Below are positions 45,385 through 54,338 of a stretch of DNA of 64,000 nt, piece by piece (the stretch's first letter is position 1; every line of letters starts with the position of its first letter). Source of the DNA: Nostoc sp. LEGE 12450 (GTDB taxonomy: Bacteria; Cyanobacteriota; Cyanobacteriia; Cyanobacteriales; Nostocaceae); NCBI RefSeq assembly GCF_015206895.1, contig NZ_JADEXU010000031.1, positions 1-64,000 of the forward strand, read 5' to 3'. A program made the position numbers and the translations under genes. The notes under the pieces were generated by a model. It searched no databases. It was not told the origin of the DNA and saw nothing but the letters and a program-made list of their open reading frames with translations.

Positions 45385-46314
45385 TTAACCACTTATAGTG
45401 GTGCGTTCAACCAAAGGAGGTGCGCTTGAACCATTTCCTTCGGTCTGTTCAGGTGTCGGTGTACCATGCAGTCTTGGATCGGCGGGTGATAGTTGCGGTT
45501 CTGTTCCCAAGGGTTGGGGATTAGCAACATACTCGAATTCACCTTTGCCATCCATTGAAGGCCCTTTTGCCCAGCGACCTTCAGCGCTATCTGTACCCTC
45601 TGAATGATTCCAGAATTGATAGGAAACCTCGCGTTTTTCCAATTCTAGAGGGAAGGAACTGGGGACTGGAGTGGTTTCAATTCCAGAACTTTCTATATCT
45701 TCAATAGCTGCTAGCCATTGGTTTTGATGCATCGTGTCACGAGCGATTAAGAAACTCAGAGTATCTTTTACCCCAGGATCGTCGCTCATCTCGTACAGCC
45801 TCACAGCTTGTAAGCGTCCCTGGCTTTCGGCGTGCAGATTAGATCGAAAATCTGCTAAGAGATTACCACTGGAGGCAATAAAACGACCATTCCAAGGAAA
45901 GCCAACGCTGTCGGCTGGTTGAGCGCCTAAACCAGTGACAATAGTATGTTGGGGGTTCATAGCCGCCGCAATCACATCTGTAATTACATCCCGTGGGTTA
46001 GTACCGCCCATAACCGCACCCACAACAGGGTCTTGTGCAGCTTGTTCTTGTAATTTGAGCGGCGCTTTATCCAGCAAATGACCAATCAAGGTGGAAAGAA
46101 TCTCGATATGCCCAATTTCTTCAGTACCAGTATCTAGCAACATATCTCGATACTTCGCAGGTCCGCGACTATTCCAGCCCTGAAATAGGTACTGCATCAT
46201 CACAGTCATTTCGCCAAAAACACCACCTATAAGTTCCTGAACTTTCTTGGCATATATTGGATCTGGTCGTTGTGGTCGTGTGTAATACTGTAGCCTCTTG
46301 GTATGATAAAACAT
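45385..46314 (-). CDS. Manganese catalase
   Basis: 309 residues with the di-manganese ligands E35 (FGEMTVMMQY), E66 and H69 (TEEIGHIEIL), a Glu in NLHAESQGRL, and a His in ARDTMHQNQW. The C-terminal extension (GKGEFEYVANPQPLGTEPQL...) is the lid typical of cyanobacterial and Bacillus forms. It decomposes hydrogen peroxide in the cytoplasm. Anabaena has KatA and KatB proteins of this family. The gene is single, convergent with egtC. Confidence 0.95.
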   Translation of the reverse strand: MFYHTKRLQYYTRPQRPDPIYAKKVQELIGGVFGEMTVMMQYLFQGWNSRGPAKYRDMLLDTGTEEIGHIEILSTLIGHLLDKAPLKLQEQAAQDPVVGAVMGGTNPRDVITDVIAAAMNPQHTIVTGLGAQPADSVGFPWNGRFIASSGNLLADFRSNLHAESQGRLQAVRLYEMSDDPGVKDTLSFLIARDTMHQNQWLAAIEDIESSGIETTPVPSSFPLELEKREVSYQFWNHSEGTDSAEGRWAKGPSMDGKGEFEYVANPQPLGTEPQLSPADPRLHGTPTPEQTEGNGSSAPPLVERTTISG

Positions 46315-46596
46315 TTAGATTCCTCATTAATTACAAACAATGTTGAAACAAAATAAAGCTAGCTACAAACTTTTATTTTATTTTTGTCTAGCCTCTTATT
46401 TATTAGTAAACTAATCAAATATTTTATTTCCATCAACCTATAGCTATAGAAATGTATTTAAATAATCATTCAAACTTAATTTTGTTTTATTCCTATCTAT
46501 ATATTAACAATTAAAGCTTTTTTCAAACATTAATGCTTAAATAGGTTCGTAATTAAAAGACATATATTTAGCCATTTGAACAAGGATAAACTAGTT

Positions 46597-46620
46597 AGCC
46601 ATAGGTTTAAACCTATGGCT
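46597..46620. terminator. Perfect 24-bp palindrome downstream of the PsaJ-like gene
   Basis: AGCCATAGGTTT and AAACCTATGGCT form a loopless 24-bp palindrome 7 bp beyond the stop of the PsaJ-like gene. It lacks a T-run on either strand, so it is a terminator-like or protein-binding palindrome rather than a classical terminator. Confidence 0.45.
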
Positions 46621-46627
46621 GACTTAC

Positions 46628-46783
46628 TTATGGCATAGGATGGAAGAGAAGGTCAGGGAAAAAGTAATTAAAAATCGCCCAGGTAGAAAAGGCAACTGAT
46701 ATCGAAAGAACAGCAAGAACTGGTCCTAGAGAAAGATACCGAAGAAAATATGATTTTTCTTGTTCTTTGTTTTGGTTCTGCAT
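46628..46783 (-). CDS. psaJ: Photosystem I subunit IX (PsaJ) homologue
   Basis: A 51-residue ORF read directly from the minus strand, with ATG at 46783 and GGAG upstream. It has a hydrophilic start (MQNQNKEQEKSYFLRYLSLG), a single membrane span (PVLAVLSISVAFSTWAIF) and the ending NYFFPDLLFHPMP. PsaJ has the same plan, with a ...PVLA... membrane helix and a terminal (N/R)(R/Y)FFPDLLFHP. PsaJ sits at the edge of photosystem I beside PsaF and binds pigments. PsaJ is normally next to psaF; here it is alone, so this is probably an extra copy with a longer, more polar N-terminus. Neighbours are Mn catalase and an SDR. Confidence 0.75.
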   Translation of the reverse strand: MQNQNKEQEKSYFLRYLSLGPVLAVLSISVAFSTWAIFNYFFPDLLFHPMP

Positions 46784-47082
46784 ACAATACTCCAAACATA
46801 CTTTAATACTGCAACAATTTTTTGTTGCGTTTTTCGAGATATGGCCCTTTTTGCTTGAGTGTAATACACTCTGGCAAAGAAAAGAGCCTAGAAACCATGA
46901 GAATAGGAACTGCTAACTATAGCCTCATGATTTCCAATACATTTAGCCATAAGATTGCTCTATTTTAGACAATCATTTAGCTATATGTCATACTTTCTAT
47001 GCAACCGAATAATTTCAACTTTTGGCTCTATCAAAAGGTAGGATTAAGCGTTGATATTAATGTTTAGCTATGTTCTATAACG
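46784..47082. other. Leader of the PsaJ-like gene and SDR 3' spacer
   Basis: GCAACAATTTTTTGTTGC at 46811-46828 is a hairpin followed by GTTTTTC on the + strand. It lies within 50 bp upstream of the PsaJ-like start. The rest is AT-rich with no gene. Confidence 0.4.
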
Positions 47083-48084
47083 TTACTTATTCTGTTTGAA
47101 TTCTTGTGCTGCTAGTACCGTCAATAAAGCTGCTGCCCCCAACTGAAACAGGGGTAATTTACCCAATAAATCAGAAATGCTGGGTATGACTAGGTTTTTA
47201 TAATCTCCATCAATTCTGTTGTGTTCTGGAACAGATTGGTAAAAATTATTGGGTGCATCTTCTGATTTTGGTTCATCACTATGTTGTAAATTAAAGCCAA
47301 GAAGTAATAACAATGAATCTACCAACGAAGGGGATATTTTTTGGGCTAAATCTAGTAATTTAGCTATGTCCCCAACCAAAAGGTCACGGATTGGGTGTTC
47401 AGCTGCATAAAGGATGGCATCGGACACAATTCTTGGGTCATAGTAAGGTGGTATTCCTGACGGTTTCACCCCTAACTTTGTTAAGCCATTATTCCAGAAG
47501 GGAGTGTTGATCACGGCTGGCTTAACACTTGTGACGCTAATAGGCCATTTTTCATGTATCAATTCGAGACGCATAGCCTCGAGAAAGCCCTCAACCCCAT
47601 GTTTGGCTGAAGAGTAAGCACTTTGATATGGAAGCGATCGCCTACCTTCCATTGAAGATACATGGATCAGTGCGCCGCGCCCCTCACGTTTGAGATGGGG
47701 TAACGCCGCCATCGCACCATGTACTTGCCCCATCAAGTTGACATCAATAACATGCTTAAACTCTTCTGGTGTTGTCTTGTCAAATGTTGCAAAGATACCG
47801 ATCGCGGCAACATGAACCCACGTATCAAGCCGTCCGTATATCTCCACGGTTTTATCTGCGATCGCCTTAACTTGCTCAAATACTTGCACATCAGCGACAC
47901 AAAAAGTTGCCTCGCCGCCAAAGCCGCGAATTTCTTCCACTAAAGACTTGAGCTTCGACTCACTGCGAGCTGAGACTACCACTTTTGCCCCGCGTCTAGC
48001 AAACTCAAGAGCTGTAATCCGTCCGATACCGCTGGAGGCTCCAACGACCGAAACGACCTGCTGATTGATTGGCTTTAATTGCAT
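47083..48084 (-). CDS. SDR-family oxidoreductase
   Basis: 333 residues. The classical SDR core spans residues 1-260: cofactor loop VVGASSGIG (15-21), the NNAG-equivalent VHVAAIG, catalytic Ser in ALIHVSSMEG, and Y...K in SAYSSAKHG. The R at 41 (SARSES) favours NADPH. A C-terminal extension of about 70 residues is variable and has a hydrophobic end (FQLGAAALLTVLAAQEF), which may associate with membranes. The substrate is unknown; NAD(P)-dependent reduction is expected. Confidence 0.9.
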   Translation of the reverse strand: MQLKPINQQVVSVVGASSGIGRITALEFARRGAKVVVSARSESKLKSLVEEIRGFGGEATFCVADVQVFEQVKAIADKTVEIYGRLDTWVHVAAIGIFATFDKTTPEEFKHVIDVNLMGQVHGAMAALPHLKREGRGALIHVSSMEGRRSLPYQSAYSSAKHGVEGFLEAMRLELIHEKWPISVTSVKPAVINTPFWNNGLTKLGVKPSGIPPYYDPRIVSDAILYAAEHPIRDLLVGDIAKLLDLAQKISPSLVDSLLLLLGFNLQHSDEPKSEDAPNNFYQSVPEHNRIDGDYKNLVIPSISDLLGKLPLFQLGAAALLTVLAAQEFKQNK

Positions 48085-48905
48085 AAGTGTTACTCCTTAA
48101 AAGGGATTGGGTACTGGAGGCTAGGGACTGGAGACTGGGATTTTAATTCCTCATTCAATGCCCAATGTTCTACTCATGTATGATGAGCGCTGTTAACTCG
48201 CATACTGTACCAGTGACGTAGCTACTGGCTATTTGACATTGCAATTACAAGAACAGTTAGCCGCTCTTTAGAATTGCGAGAGCAAATTGGTAAATTCTCC
48301 ATTGATACTCAACGGAACCTGTGGGAAAGTTATTTTAAAATGCTCCGCAGACCATAAATAAAACTGAAGTATAAGGGATGAGAGGGGAAATTTTAGTAGT
48401 TCAAGTTTCAAAAATAATACCTTTTTTGCTGTTTTAGAGAAACCATTATAACTTTGTATAAAAAATCCTAAATAGACATATTTTTAGTCTTAATGAAGCT
48501 CCCCAAAAATATTTGAGGAGCTTAAGGAGCTTTTAGAGTGTAAAACAGTTAGTCACTAAACTAATTTAACTTTCATAATTCGTACAGTCGTCTACCTAAA
48601 GAAAGGGCATGGTATTAAATAATCTTGTATCCTAGAGTACAAATATTTGGAAAAGAGCAATATCTTATTCTCATGCTTTCAGCCAATCTACAATTAGTGG
48701 TAGTTTTTTTGTAAGTTGTGACGATTGCGGATGATATCTACACAGTTGTTCAAGGCTTAGAAAAATATGGCAGTGCTTTCACCTAAACCCAATCAGAGCT
48801 GTTGATAAACTAAAAGCACTACCATACATTTTACTGATGATCGTGTTATGTCTGAAATTTTTTAATGTCATCAAAAAACAAAAATCTTTGCTTCAGTAAA
48901 TAGAA
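48085..48905. other. Long spacer with a possible coding relic
   Basis: A stretch open from 48217 to the TAA at 48355 reads SRSLELREQIGKFSIDTQRN then LWESYFKMLRRP in a plausible protein style but has no start codon; it may be a gene tail. AGCTCC (48497-48502) and GGAGCT (48517-48522) form a weak hairpin with a following TTTTAG. Otherwise nothing is supported. Confidence 0.35.
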
Positions 48906-49082
48906 TTAAAACCGAATAAGCCCGTAATAAGCACTTGCAGCAACTAGGATAATTGTTAACACTCCCAAACTTGTGCTAAGTATAAATTGCACAGAGGTTT
49001 TTTGATTGAGAGCTTCTTTACTTCCACCTTCAAGGGTCGTCCGTTCGGTATTCTTAGAATCGGTTATTTTGTCAGTATTCAT
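48906..49082 (-). CDS. 58-residue single-span membrane protein
   Basis: A short ORF read directly from the minus strand: ATG at 49082, TAA at 48906. The hydrophilic N-terminal half (MNTDKITDSKNTERTTLEGG, SKEALNQKTS) is followed by one membrane helix (VQFILSTSLGVLTIILVAAS) and a short AYYGLIRF end. This layout resembles the small photosynthesis-associated subunits of cyanobacteria, such as the Psb34 type, but I cannot assign a name. Neighbours on the same strand are a stress protein and an HLIP, compatible with a thylakoid or stress role. Confidence 0.55.
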   Translation of the reverse strand: MNTDKITDSKNTERTTLEGGSKEALNQKTSVQFILSTSLGVLTIILVAASAYYGLIRF

Positions 49083-49375
49083 GGCTCTTATCTTCTTTGA
49101 TTATTTATTACAATTTTGCTTCTAATTTCAGAAACTACATCTAGCTTGAGGATTAACAAAAAAGGTAGAAATCAGTAGATGAAATTAAACGTTATTTTCA
49201 TCCACATCATTACAAGTTGGCAGTTCAAGTATTTCTTTGAAGAACTACTTCTGCTAACTGCTGTTCAAACCAAAAACTTATGGCTGCGTTCAATACTTTC
49301 TCTTGAATTGCCTGAGCATTCTCTGAACGAAATTTATGTACAAATACTCGCTCAAGTTTTGATTTTAACAAAACA

Positions 49376-49945
49376 CTAATGCACTCCACCGTTTTGAGTA
49401 TGCGCGGAATCGTACACGCCCCAATATTCAATACCGCGATCGCGTAATATCGGCTCGACGCGATGAATTTCTTCTTCTGAGCCTTCTAGGATGAGCAAAT
49501 AATAACTCTGCTGGAGGCGATCGCTATAAACCCTCGCTCTGTCTTCAGGTATGCCTAAATCACCTAGTGCCTTCAGTAAATTCTGATTTGCTGCGGCTCC
49601 CACAGCGACACCTGCAACGCTACTGACTAATGCTACACCCACGGAACCTGCTGCGAGTACGGCTCCTAAACCGGGAAGTGCCAAACTACTCAAACCAAGT
49701 AACGCGCTACCCCAAGTAGTCGCTGTCAGCGTGTCTCCTACCGCTCCGGTTGTATTGACATCTTGATTACCAATGCGATCGCTTATTTGCGCCTCACCTA
49801 CGCGATCGCCTTGCTCTACATCTTTAGCAATGACAGAGACTTTCTCCATAGGAAAGTTTGCAGTTTTCAATTCATTAATTGCCTGCTCTATCTGTTGAGA
49901 ATTAGCAAATACTCCTAATGCACGTATAGTGTCTTTAATTATCAT
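49376..49945 (-). CDS. General-stress-protein-like membrane-associated protein
   Basis: 189 residues from the ATG at 49945, which has a GAGGGAAAT site; a start five codons upstream is inferior. The N-terminal domain (IRALGVFANSQQIEQAINEL, KTANFPMEKVSVIAKD) is of the general-stress-protein-17M type. A glycine/alanine-rich hydrophobic segment follows at about 80-120 (GSALLGLSSLALPGLGAVLA, AGSVGVALVSSVAGVAVGAA). The C-terminal ferredoxin-like lobe is YYLLILEGSEEEIHRVEPIL. Similar proteins in cyanobacteria respond to cold, salt or desiccation. The exact role is unknown. Confidence 0.75.
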   Translation of the reverse strand: MIIKDTIRALGVFANSQQIEQAINELKTANFPMEKVSVIAKDVEQGDRVGEAQISDRIGNQDVNTTGAVGDTLTATTWGSALLGLSSLALPGLGAVLAAGSVGVALVSSVAGVAVGAAANQNLLKALGDLGIPEDRARVYSDRLQQSYYLLILEGSEEEIHRVEPILRDRGIEYWGVYDSAHTQNGGVH

Positions 49946-50089
49946 ATTTCCCTCTTTCACAATTGTATTAGTGCGTCCATCTATAACCCCAGCATTAGAC
50001 TCTAATTCACGAGTAGGTTAAGTATTAAAACGCTACTAAGTTGTTTATTAAATTGATTTCCCCAAGGGGGGATAAATATAACTGAAGAT

Positions 50090-50296
50090 TTAGCGAACCA
50101 AGTGGAGTACGTCACGTACTAAACTATAGCCAGCCAAATCCCAAAGTAGGTAAGAAACAAAGCCAATCATCGCTAAACGACCATTCCACAGTTCTTGTTG
50201 GGGATTCCACCCAAGAATCCAAGCATTACGATCGACACCGTTATAGGCTTTAGCTTCAGTAGATAATTCAACCACTTTGTTAGTTTCAGTTGCCAT
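50090..50296 (-). CDS. High-light-inducible protein (HLIP, CAB-like)
   Basis: 68 residues with the chlorophyll-binding helix ELWNGRLAMIGFVSYLLWDL. E35, N38 and R40 form the ExxNxR motif of light-harvesting-related proteins. HLIPs bind chlorophyll and carotenoid as one-helix dimers. They protect photosystems and chlorophyll-binding intermediates from excess light. CrtO lies about 250 bp away on the same strand, making a carotenoid-related function plausible. Confidence 0.92.
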   Translation of the reverse strand: MATETNKVVELSTEAKAYNGVDRNAWILGWNPQQELWNGRLAMIGFVSYLLWDLAGYSLVRDVLHLVR

Positions 50297-50550
50297 TGCA
50301 AATATTCCTTAATAACTCTACTACACCCACATCTTAGTTACTATTACGGTTGTAATTCTCTGTCTATTGGGGAATCTAAAAGTGTCACAGGAAGTATCTG
50401 TAAGCATCATCTAGATTTTTGATAGCATCGACTAAAAAGCGTCAGGAGCTTGCCCCAAAAAGCTCAGAAAATATCATCTTTAGACTTCAAACTAAACTTT
50501 TAAATGAAGCAATCTCCTAATACTATTTACTTTTTTTTACAAACAGCCTC

Positions 50551-52251
50551 TTAGTCTGATTCACTCCTCAAGACAGATGTAAAAGCAGATTTGATTGAAC
50601 CTCCTGCTTCCTTGATTTTCTGGGCGATGGGTTGCTCATTATGCAAAAATACACGCGCGCAGTTACGTCCCGGTAAACCGGAAACTGAACCACCCGGATG
50701 AGTTCCAGCACCAGTAAGATACAAGTTATCAATTGGTGTTTTGTAGTTAGCTAATTCCGGCAACGGACGGAAGCAAAGCATCTGTTCTAAAGTCATATCG
50801 ATGTGGTAATAATTACCTTTGTAAGTCCCTAATCGTTCTCCCAACTCAGCCGGACTTTCTACATGACGGGCGATGATTGAATGTTGCAGATTGGGGGAAT
50901 ATTGCGCCAGTTTATTAATCACCTTGTCTGCAACTTTGTTTTTCAGTTGATCCGTCCAACCCGTACCCTTTAACCCTGTACCCTCTGCACCAGCAATTTG
51001 ATAAGGTGCAAAAAACTCTATCCATAATGTGTGCTTGCCTTCTGGTGCCATTGATGGGTCAAGTCCGGTAGGCATCACTACATACATTGATGGGTCTTCA
51101 TCAGGAATTTTGCCCAGAGTAATCAGACTATGGGCTTGTTCTACATGATTGACGGAATCAGCAATCAGAATAGAACCCATCAGATAGTTATCCTGATGAT
51201 TGTGGTGGACAAAGCGCAATGGTTCAGATAAAGCACAATCGATTTTGAGGATAGTTTCATTGTTGTTGACGATGCGGCGGTCTAATCTTTCGCGCAAGTT
51301 GTTATCAGCATTATCGACATCGTTACTATCCATTAATTGCAGGAACAAGCGCTTGGCATCAATACTTGAAATTACACCTTTGTTAGCACGATATTCTTTA
51401 CCACCAGCAACTCGCACACCAACAGCTTTACCATCATCTACCAATACTTTTTCTACCTTTTGGTCGGTGAGGATCGTACCACCTTCAGCTTCTACCATTT
51501 TCACCAAAGCTTCCACAAGTCCGCCACTACCGCCACGTGGCCTTGCCATACCGGGATTATGACGCAACATCATCATCATCGCCCCAAAGGACATAGCTTT
51601 TTGCGAGGGAGGGGAACTCAGTTCTGCTGAAAGCCTAGCCAGAGGTGCTTTGACAAACTCAGAATCGAAGTACTCGTTAATATTATCTGTGGCACTGCTG
51701 AGTAGAGTACGGAGTAAATCAAGGGTTGTGTTAGAGCCACCTAGAAGGGAAAATAAGTCTTGCAGACTATTGAGATTGTAATTGCCTACAATATCAACAA
51801 TTGATTTGGGTGGTGCATTGAAGAAAGGAGCAATCCCTGTGATAAAGCGTTGCCAAAAGTCGGCATACTCAGCGTATTTTTCTGCATCGCGCTGACTGTA
51901 ACGGGCAATTTCGGCACAAGTCTTTTCCACCGATTTGTGAGCTAAGAAATACTTGCCATCAGGATGGGGGCAAAAGGCAACTGGATCGCAGCTAAGATAT
52001 TCCAAGCCGTACTTATGTAGTTCCAATTCCTGGATGACTGGCCCTAAGAAAATAAACAGATGGTTAATCGCGCAAGGACTAAATTTAAAACCAGGTGCTT
52101 CATCAGGCATAAGTTCTTCTGTTGTGCAACCACCGCCAGGGAGCGATCGCCCTTCCAATAACAGGACGCTGTAACCAGCTTTTAGTAGGTAGCCTGCACA
52201 AACTAAACCATTATGACCAGCGCCAATAATTACAACGTCATACGATTCCAT
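50551..52251 (-). CDS. crtO: CrtO-type beta-carotene ketolase
   Basis: 566 residues with the FAD-binding N-terminus YDVVIIGAGHNGLVCAGYLL and PGGGCTTEE, and the C-terminal flavin signature NLYLTGAGTHPGGSVSGLPG. Length and the GFKFSPCAINHLFIFLGPVI segment match the CrtI-related CrtO branch, which adds a 4-keto group to beta-carotene to make echinenone or canthaxanthin. Echinenone is a ligand of the orange carotenoid protein. Assignment to CrtO instead of a general carotenoid desaturase/isomerase rests on overall likeness. HLIP and stress genes lie downstream on the same strand. Confidence 0.8.
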   Translation of the reverse strand: MESYDVVIIGAGHNGLVCAGYLLKAGYSVLLLEGRSLPGGGCTTEELMPDEAPGFKFSPCAINHLFIFLGPVIQELELHKYGLEYLSCDPVAFCPHPDGKYFLAHKSVEKTCAEIARYSQRDAEKYAEYADFWQRFITGIAPFFNAPPKSIVDIVGNYNLNSLQDLFSLLGGSNTTLDLLRTLLSSATDNINEYFDSEFVKAPLARLSAELSSPPSQKAMSFGAMMMMLRHNPGMARPRGGSGGLVEALVKMVEAEGGTILTDQKVEKVLVDDGKAVGVRVAGGKEYRANKGVISSIDAKRLFLQLMDSNDVDNADNNLRERLDRRIVNNNETILKIDCALSEPLRFVHHNHQDNYLMGSILIADSVNHVEQAHSLITLGKIPDEDPSMYVVMPTGLDPSMAPEGKHTLWIEFFAPYQIAGAEGTGLKGTGWTDQLKNKVADKVINKLAQYSPNLQHSIIARHVESPAELGERLGTYKGNYYHIDMTLEQMLCFRPLPELANYKTPIDNLYLTGAGTHPGGSVSGLPGRNCARVFLHNEQPIAQKIKEAGGSIKSAFTSVLRSESD

Positions 52252-52460
52252 GACTGCAATGGGGGGAGTAAAGTATATTCCCTGATATTAGAAAGTGCTG
52301 AAGATATCTAAATCTTTCGTGGGTTATAGAATATTTATGTATCTAGTAGTAGTATTTTTATCGCCAAGAAGTAAATTTCTTTTTAACCCACTTTTATTAT
52401 TATTTTGTACCCAATCGATAAAGATTATAAATAAATCCATATTTTATATTATTTATAGTT

Positions 52461-52561
52461 CAATACAGTTCAGATAAGACCAAACCACTTGTAGAGACGG
52501 CGATTTATCGCGTCTCAAAACCCACGATTTTTTACAAGTAGCGCTTAACCCAAGCGTATTG
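52461..52561. mobile_element. Miniature inverted-repeat element, copy 3, on the KAP gene end
   Basis: 101 bp from CAATACAGTTCAGATAAG to CTTAACCCAAGCGTATTG, flanked by an exact 10-bp direct repeat ATTTATAGTT at 52451-52460 and 52562-52571. Its first 60 bp match 34570-34629 with two mismatches. The end block CTTAACCCAAGCGTATTGA recurs at 59412-59430. It overlaps the last codons of the KAP gene. Confidence 0.8.
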
Positions 52562-54338
52562 ATTTATAGTTAGTATCACTTTTTACCAGATTTCTGGTAG
52601 TCAATTCTTCCAGTTCTTTGAGATGTTGTGCGTTTACAAGCCATTCTTCTTCATAGTTAGATTTCTCTGTACCATATTGACTTTGTTGCTCTTTTAGCGT
52701 CGCAATTTCATGATTAATTATTGGTAATGCTTTCCCTTGGAGAATTATTTTTTTTAGCAACTCAAATCGTGATATTTCATCAATGTGACACAATAGTTGT
52801 GAGATACAACGACTGATGATAACTTCATTGCCAAAATCAAGAATGCCCTTAGCTTCATCATCTTGAGATACTAATTCCTCACTTACATCAAACAAAGCTT
52901 CCACAACTGAAGGGATGTAATTCACAGGGATTTCTTCTTCAGTGCAATTTTCTAGCTGTTCTAGAAATACTCTAGCTTGCGTTGTACCGTTTGGAAGTTT
53001 TTGTTTAGCAAGTTCTATCAAATGGTTTCTAAATTTGTCTACATCTCCAACCAAACCAAGGATAGTTTTTATCTGATTATTAGATAATTCAACAGCTGGT
53101 AACGATAGACGAAAGTAAATAGGAAATATTTCTAAACTACACACACGCAGTTGTTCGCGCCATTCTAACTCTTGTTTTTTATGTAGACAGGTATTATAAA
53201 AAATGGATTTCAACTTCGGAAAAAGGTGCATAAGCAGATTTTTAACAGGCTGCTTGTCCTCAACGGGCAGTTGAGCAATCCAGGTATTCAGAAGACTATT
53301 TAGTTCGTCTATTGAAGGGTTTACCTCTCCTACCAAAATATGAGGATTTTGATGAATTATGCTATATATATTTGGACTAAAGACTCGTAAAGACTCAATA
53401 GCAATGAAATCAACAGGGTTTACTTCATCTTTTACTGCTGGATATGTCACTGTTAAAGTGTTAATAAAATGAGTGATATCACGAATACTATTAATAAAGC
53501 GATCTATTCCTTGAAAGTAAATTTCACCCCAACGAGTTTGGTTGATTTCTTGTTTGGGAGTTTCAGCAAATATATTATCAAGCTTTTCAAAAAGAAGCCT
53601 GCGAAGTGAGATTTTATCAGGAATAGGTAACTCAAAACTAACTTGAATAATTTTTTCTAAGTATTCTTCTCCTGATATTTCTTTTGGATCTGCAATTGTT
53701 TTAATTACAACTTGTTTATCAAAGACCAGAAGATAGACAACGTTAGTAAAATTCCGCATTGCTTTGAAAATACGAAATAACTGCTTGATATCTTCAGCAG
53801 GCAACCGATCAATATCGTCAATTGTTACAACTATTCGCCGTTGCTGCTGTACTAACGTATCTTCTACTTCTTCTTTTAATTCGGCAGCTTCCTTGTCCTT
53901 CTCGTCCAATAACGCTGCTAATGCCTTACCAGTTTGAGCATAAGGTAGAGGAATGTCTGAAATAATGGCGGCAAAATCAGCTAATCTCTCTTTCAAACCT
54001 TTTGGCACAGATGACTGTTGGCTTAAAACGTTTTGTAATTGCTCGAAAAAGCGTCTTGTGATATTTTGGTGTCCAGACAATAACCAGGGATTAAAAGGAA
54101 CGATGATTGGTTGTTCATCGTCTTCCTTTTGCTGAAGATAGTGAACTACAAAGTTTAACAGTGTGGATTTGCCAGAGTTCCAAGAACCGTAAACTGCAAT
54201 AACGAAACCTTCAGGAAAGGTCATTTTACAAATGCTGTCTGCTAGATACTTGGCGAAGTTGGCATGTCCTAACAGGTCTTTTTCAGGATCAACTAAGGAG
54301 CTATCTACCGATATATCGTTAATTGTCGTCTGTGCCAT
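52545..54338 (-). CDS. KAP-family P-loop NTPase
   Basis: 597 residues. Walker A is GSWNSGKST (51-59), preceded by the FAKYLADSICK helix. FNPWLLSGHQNITRRFF is a KAP hallmark, and Walker B is IVVTIDDIDRLPAEDIKQLF. A short, weakly hydrophobic insert (SDIPLPYAQTGKALAALL) sits where other KAP proteins have membrane hairpins, so this one is probably soluble or peripheral. KAP NTPases are related to phage-exclusion PifA and eukaryotic Kidins220; several are linked to defence. The last five residues and the stop come from the miniature element. Removing it restores a TAA after TNYK, so the protein has gained only SIRLG. Confidence 0.85.
   Translation of the reverse strand: MAQTTINDISVDSSLVDPEKDLLGHANFAKYLADSICKMTFPEGFVIAVYGSWNSGKSTLLNFVVHYLQQKEDDEQPIIVPFNPWLLSGHQNITRRFFEQLQNVLSQQSSVPKGLKERLADFAAIISDIPLPYAQTGKALAALLDEKDKEAAELKEEVEDTLVQQQRRIVVTIDDIDRLPAEDIKQLFRIFKAMRNFTNVVYLLVFDKQVVIKTIADPKEISGEEYLEKIIQVSFELPIPDKISLRRLLFEKLDNIFAETPKQEINQTRWGEIYFQGIDRFINSIRDITHFINTLTVTYPAVKDEVNPVDFIAIESLRVFSPNIYSIIHQNPHILVGEVNPSIDELNSLLNTWIAQLPVEDKQPVKNLLMHLFPKLKSIFYNTCLHKKQELEWREQLRVCSLEIFPIYFRLSLPAVELSNNQIKTILGLVGDVDKFRNHLIELAKQKLPNGTTQARVFLEQLENCTEEEIPVNYIPSVVEALFDVSEELVSQDDEAKGILDFGNEVIISRCISQLLCHIDEISRFELLKKIILQGKALPIINHEIATLKEQQSQYGTEKSNYEEEWLVNAQHLKELEELTTRNLVKSDTNYKSIRLG

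Noticed and set aside
49179-49431. Two opposite short ORFs downstream of the stress-protein gene
   Set aside because: Both overlap each other, and the minus one overlaps the end of the stress-protein gene; neither has a ribosome site. The minus frame (AQAIQEKVLNAAISFWFEQQ) looks slightly protein-like and may be a relic.
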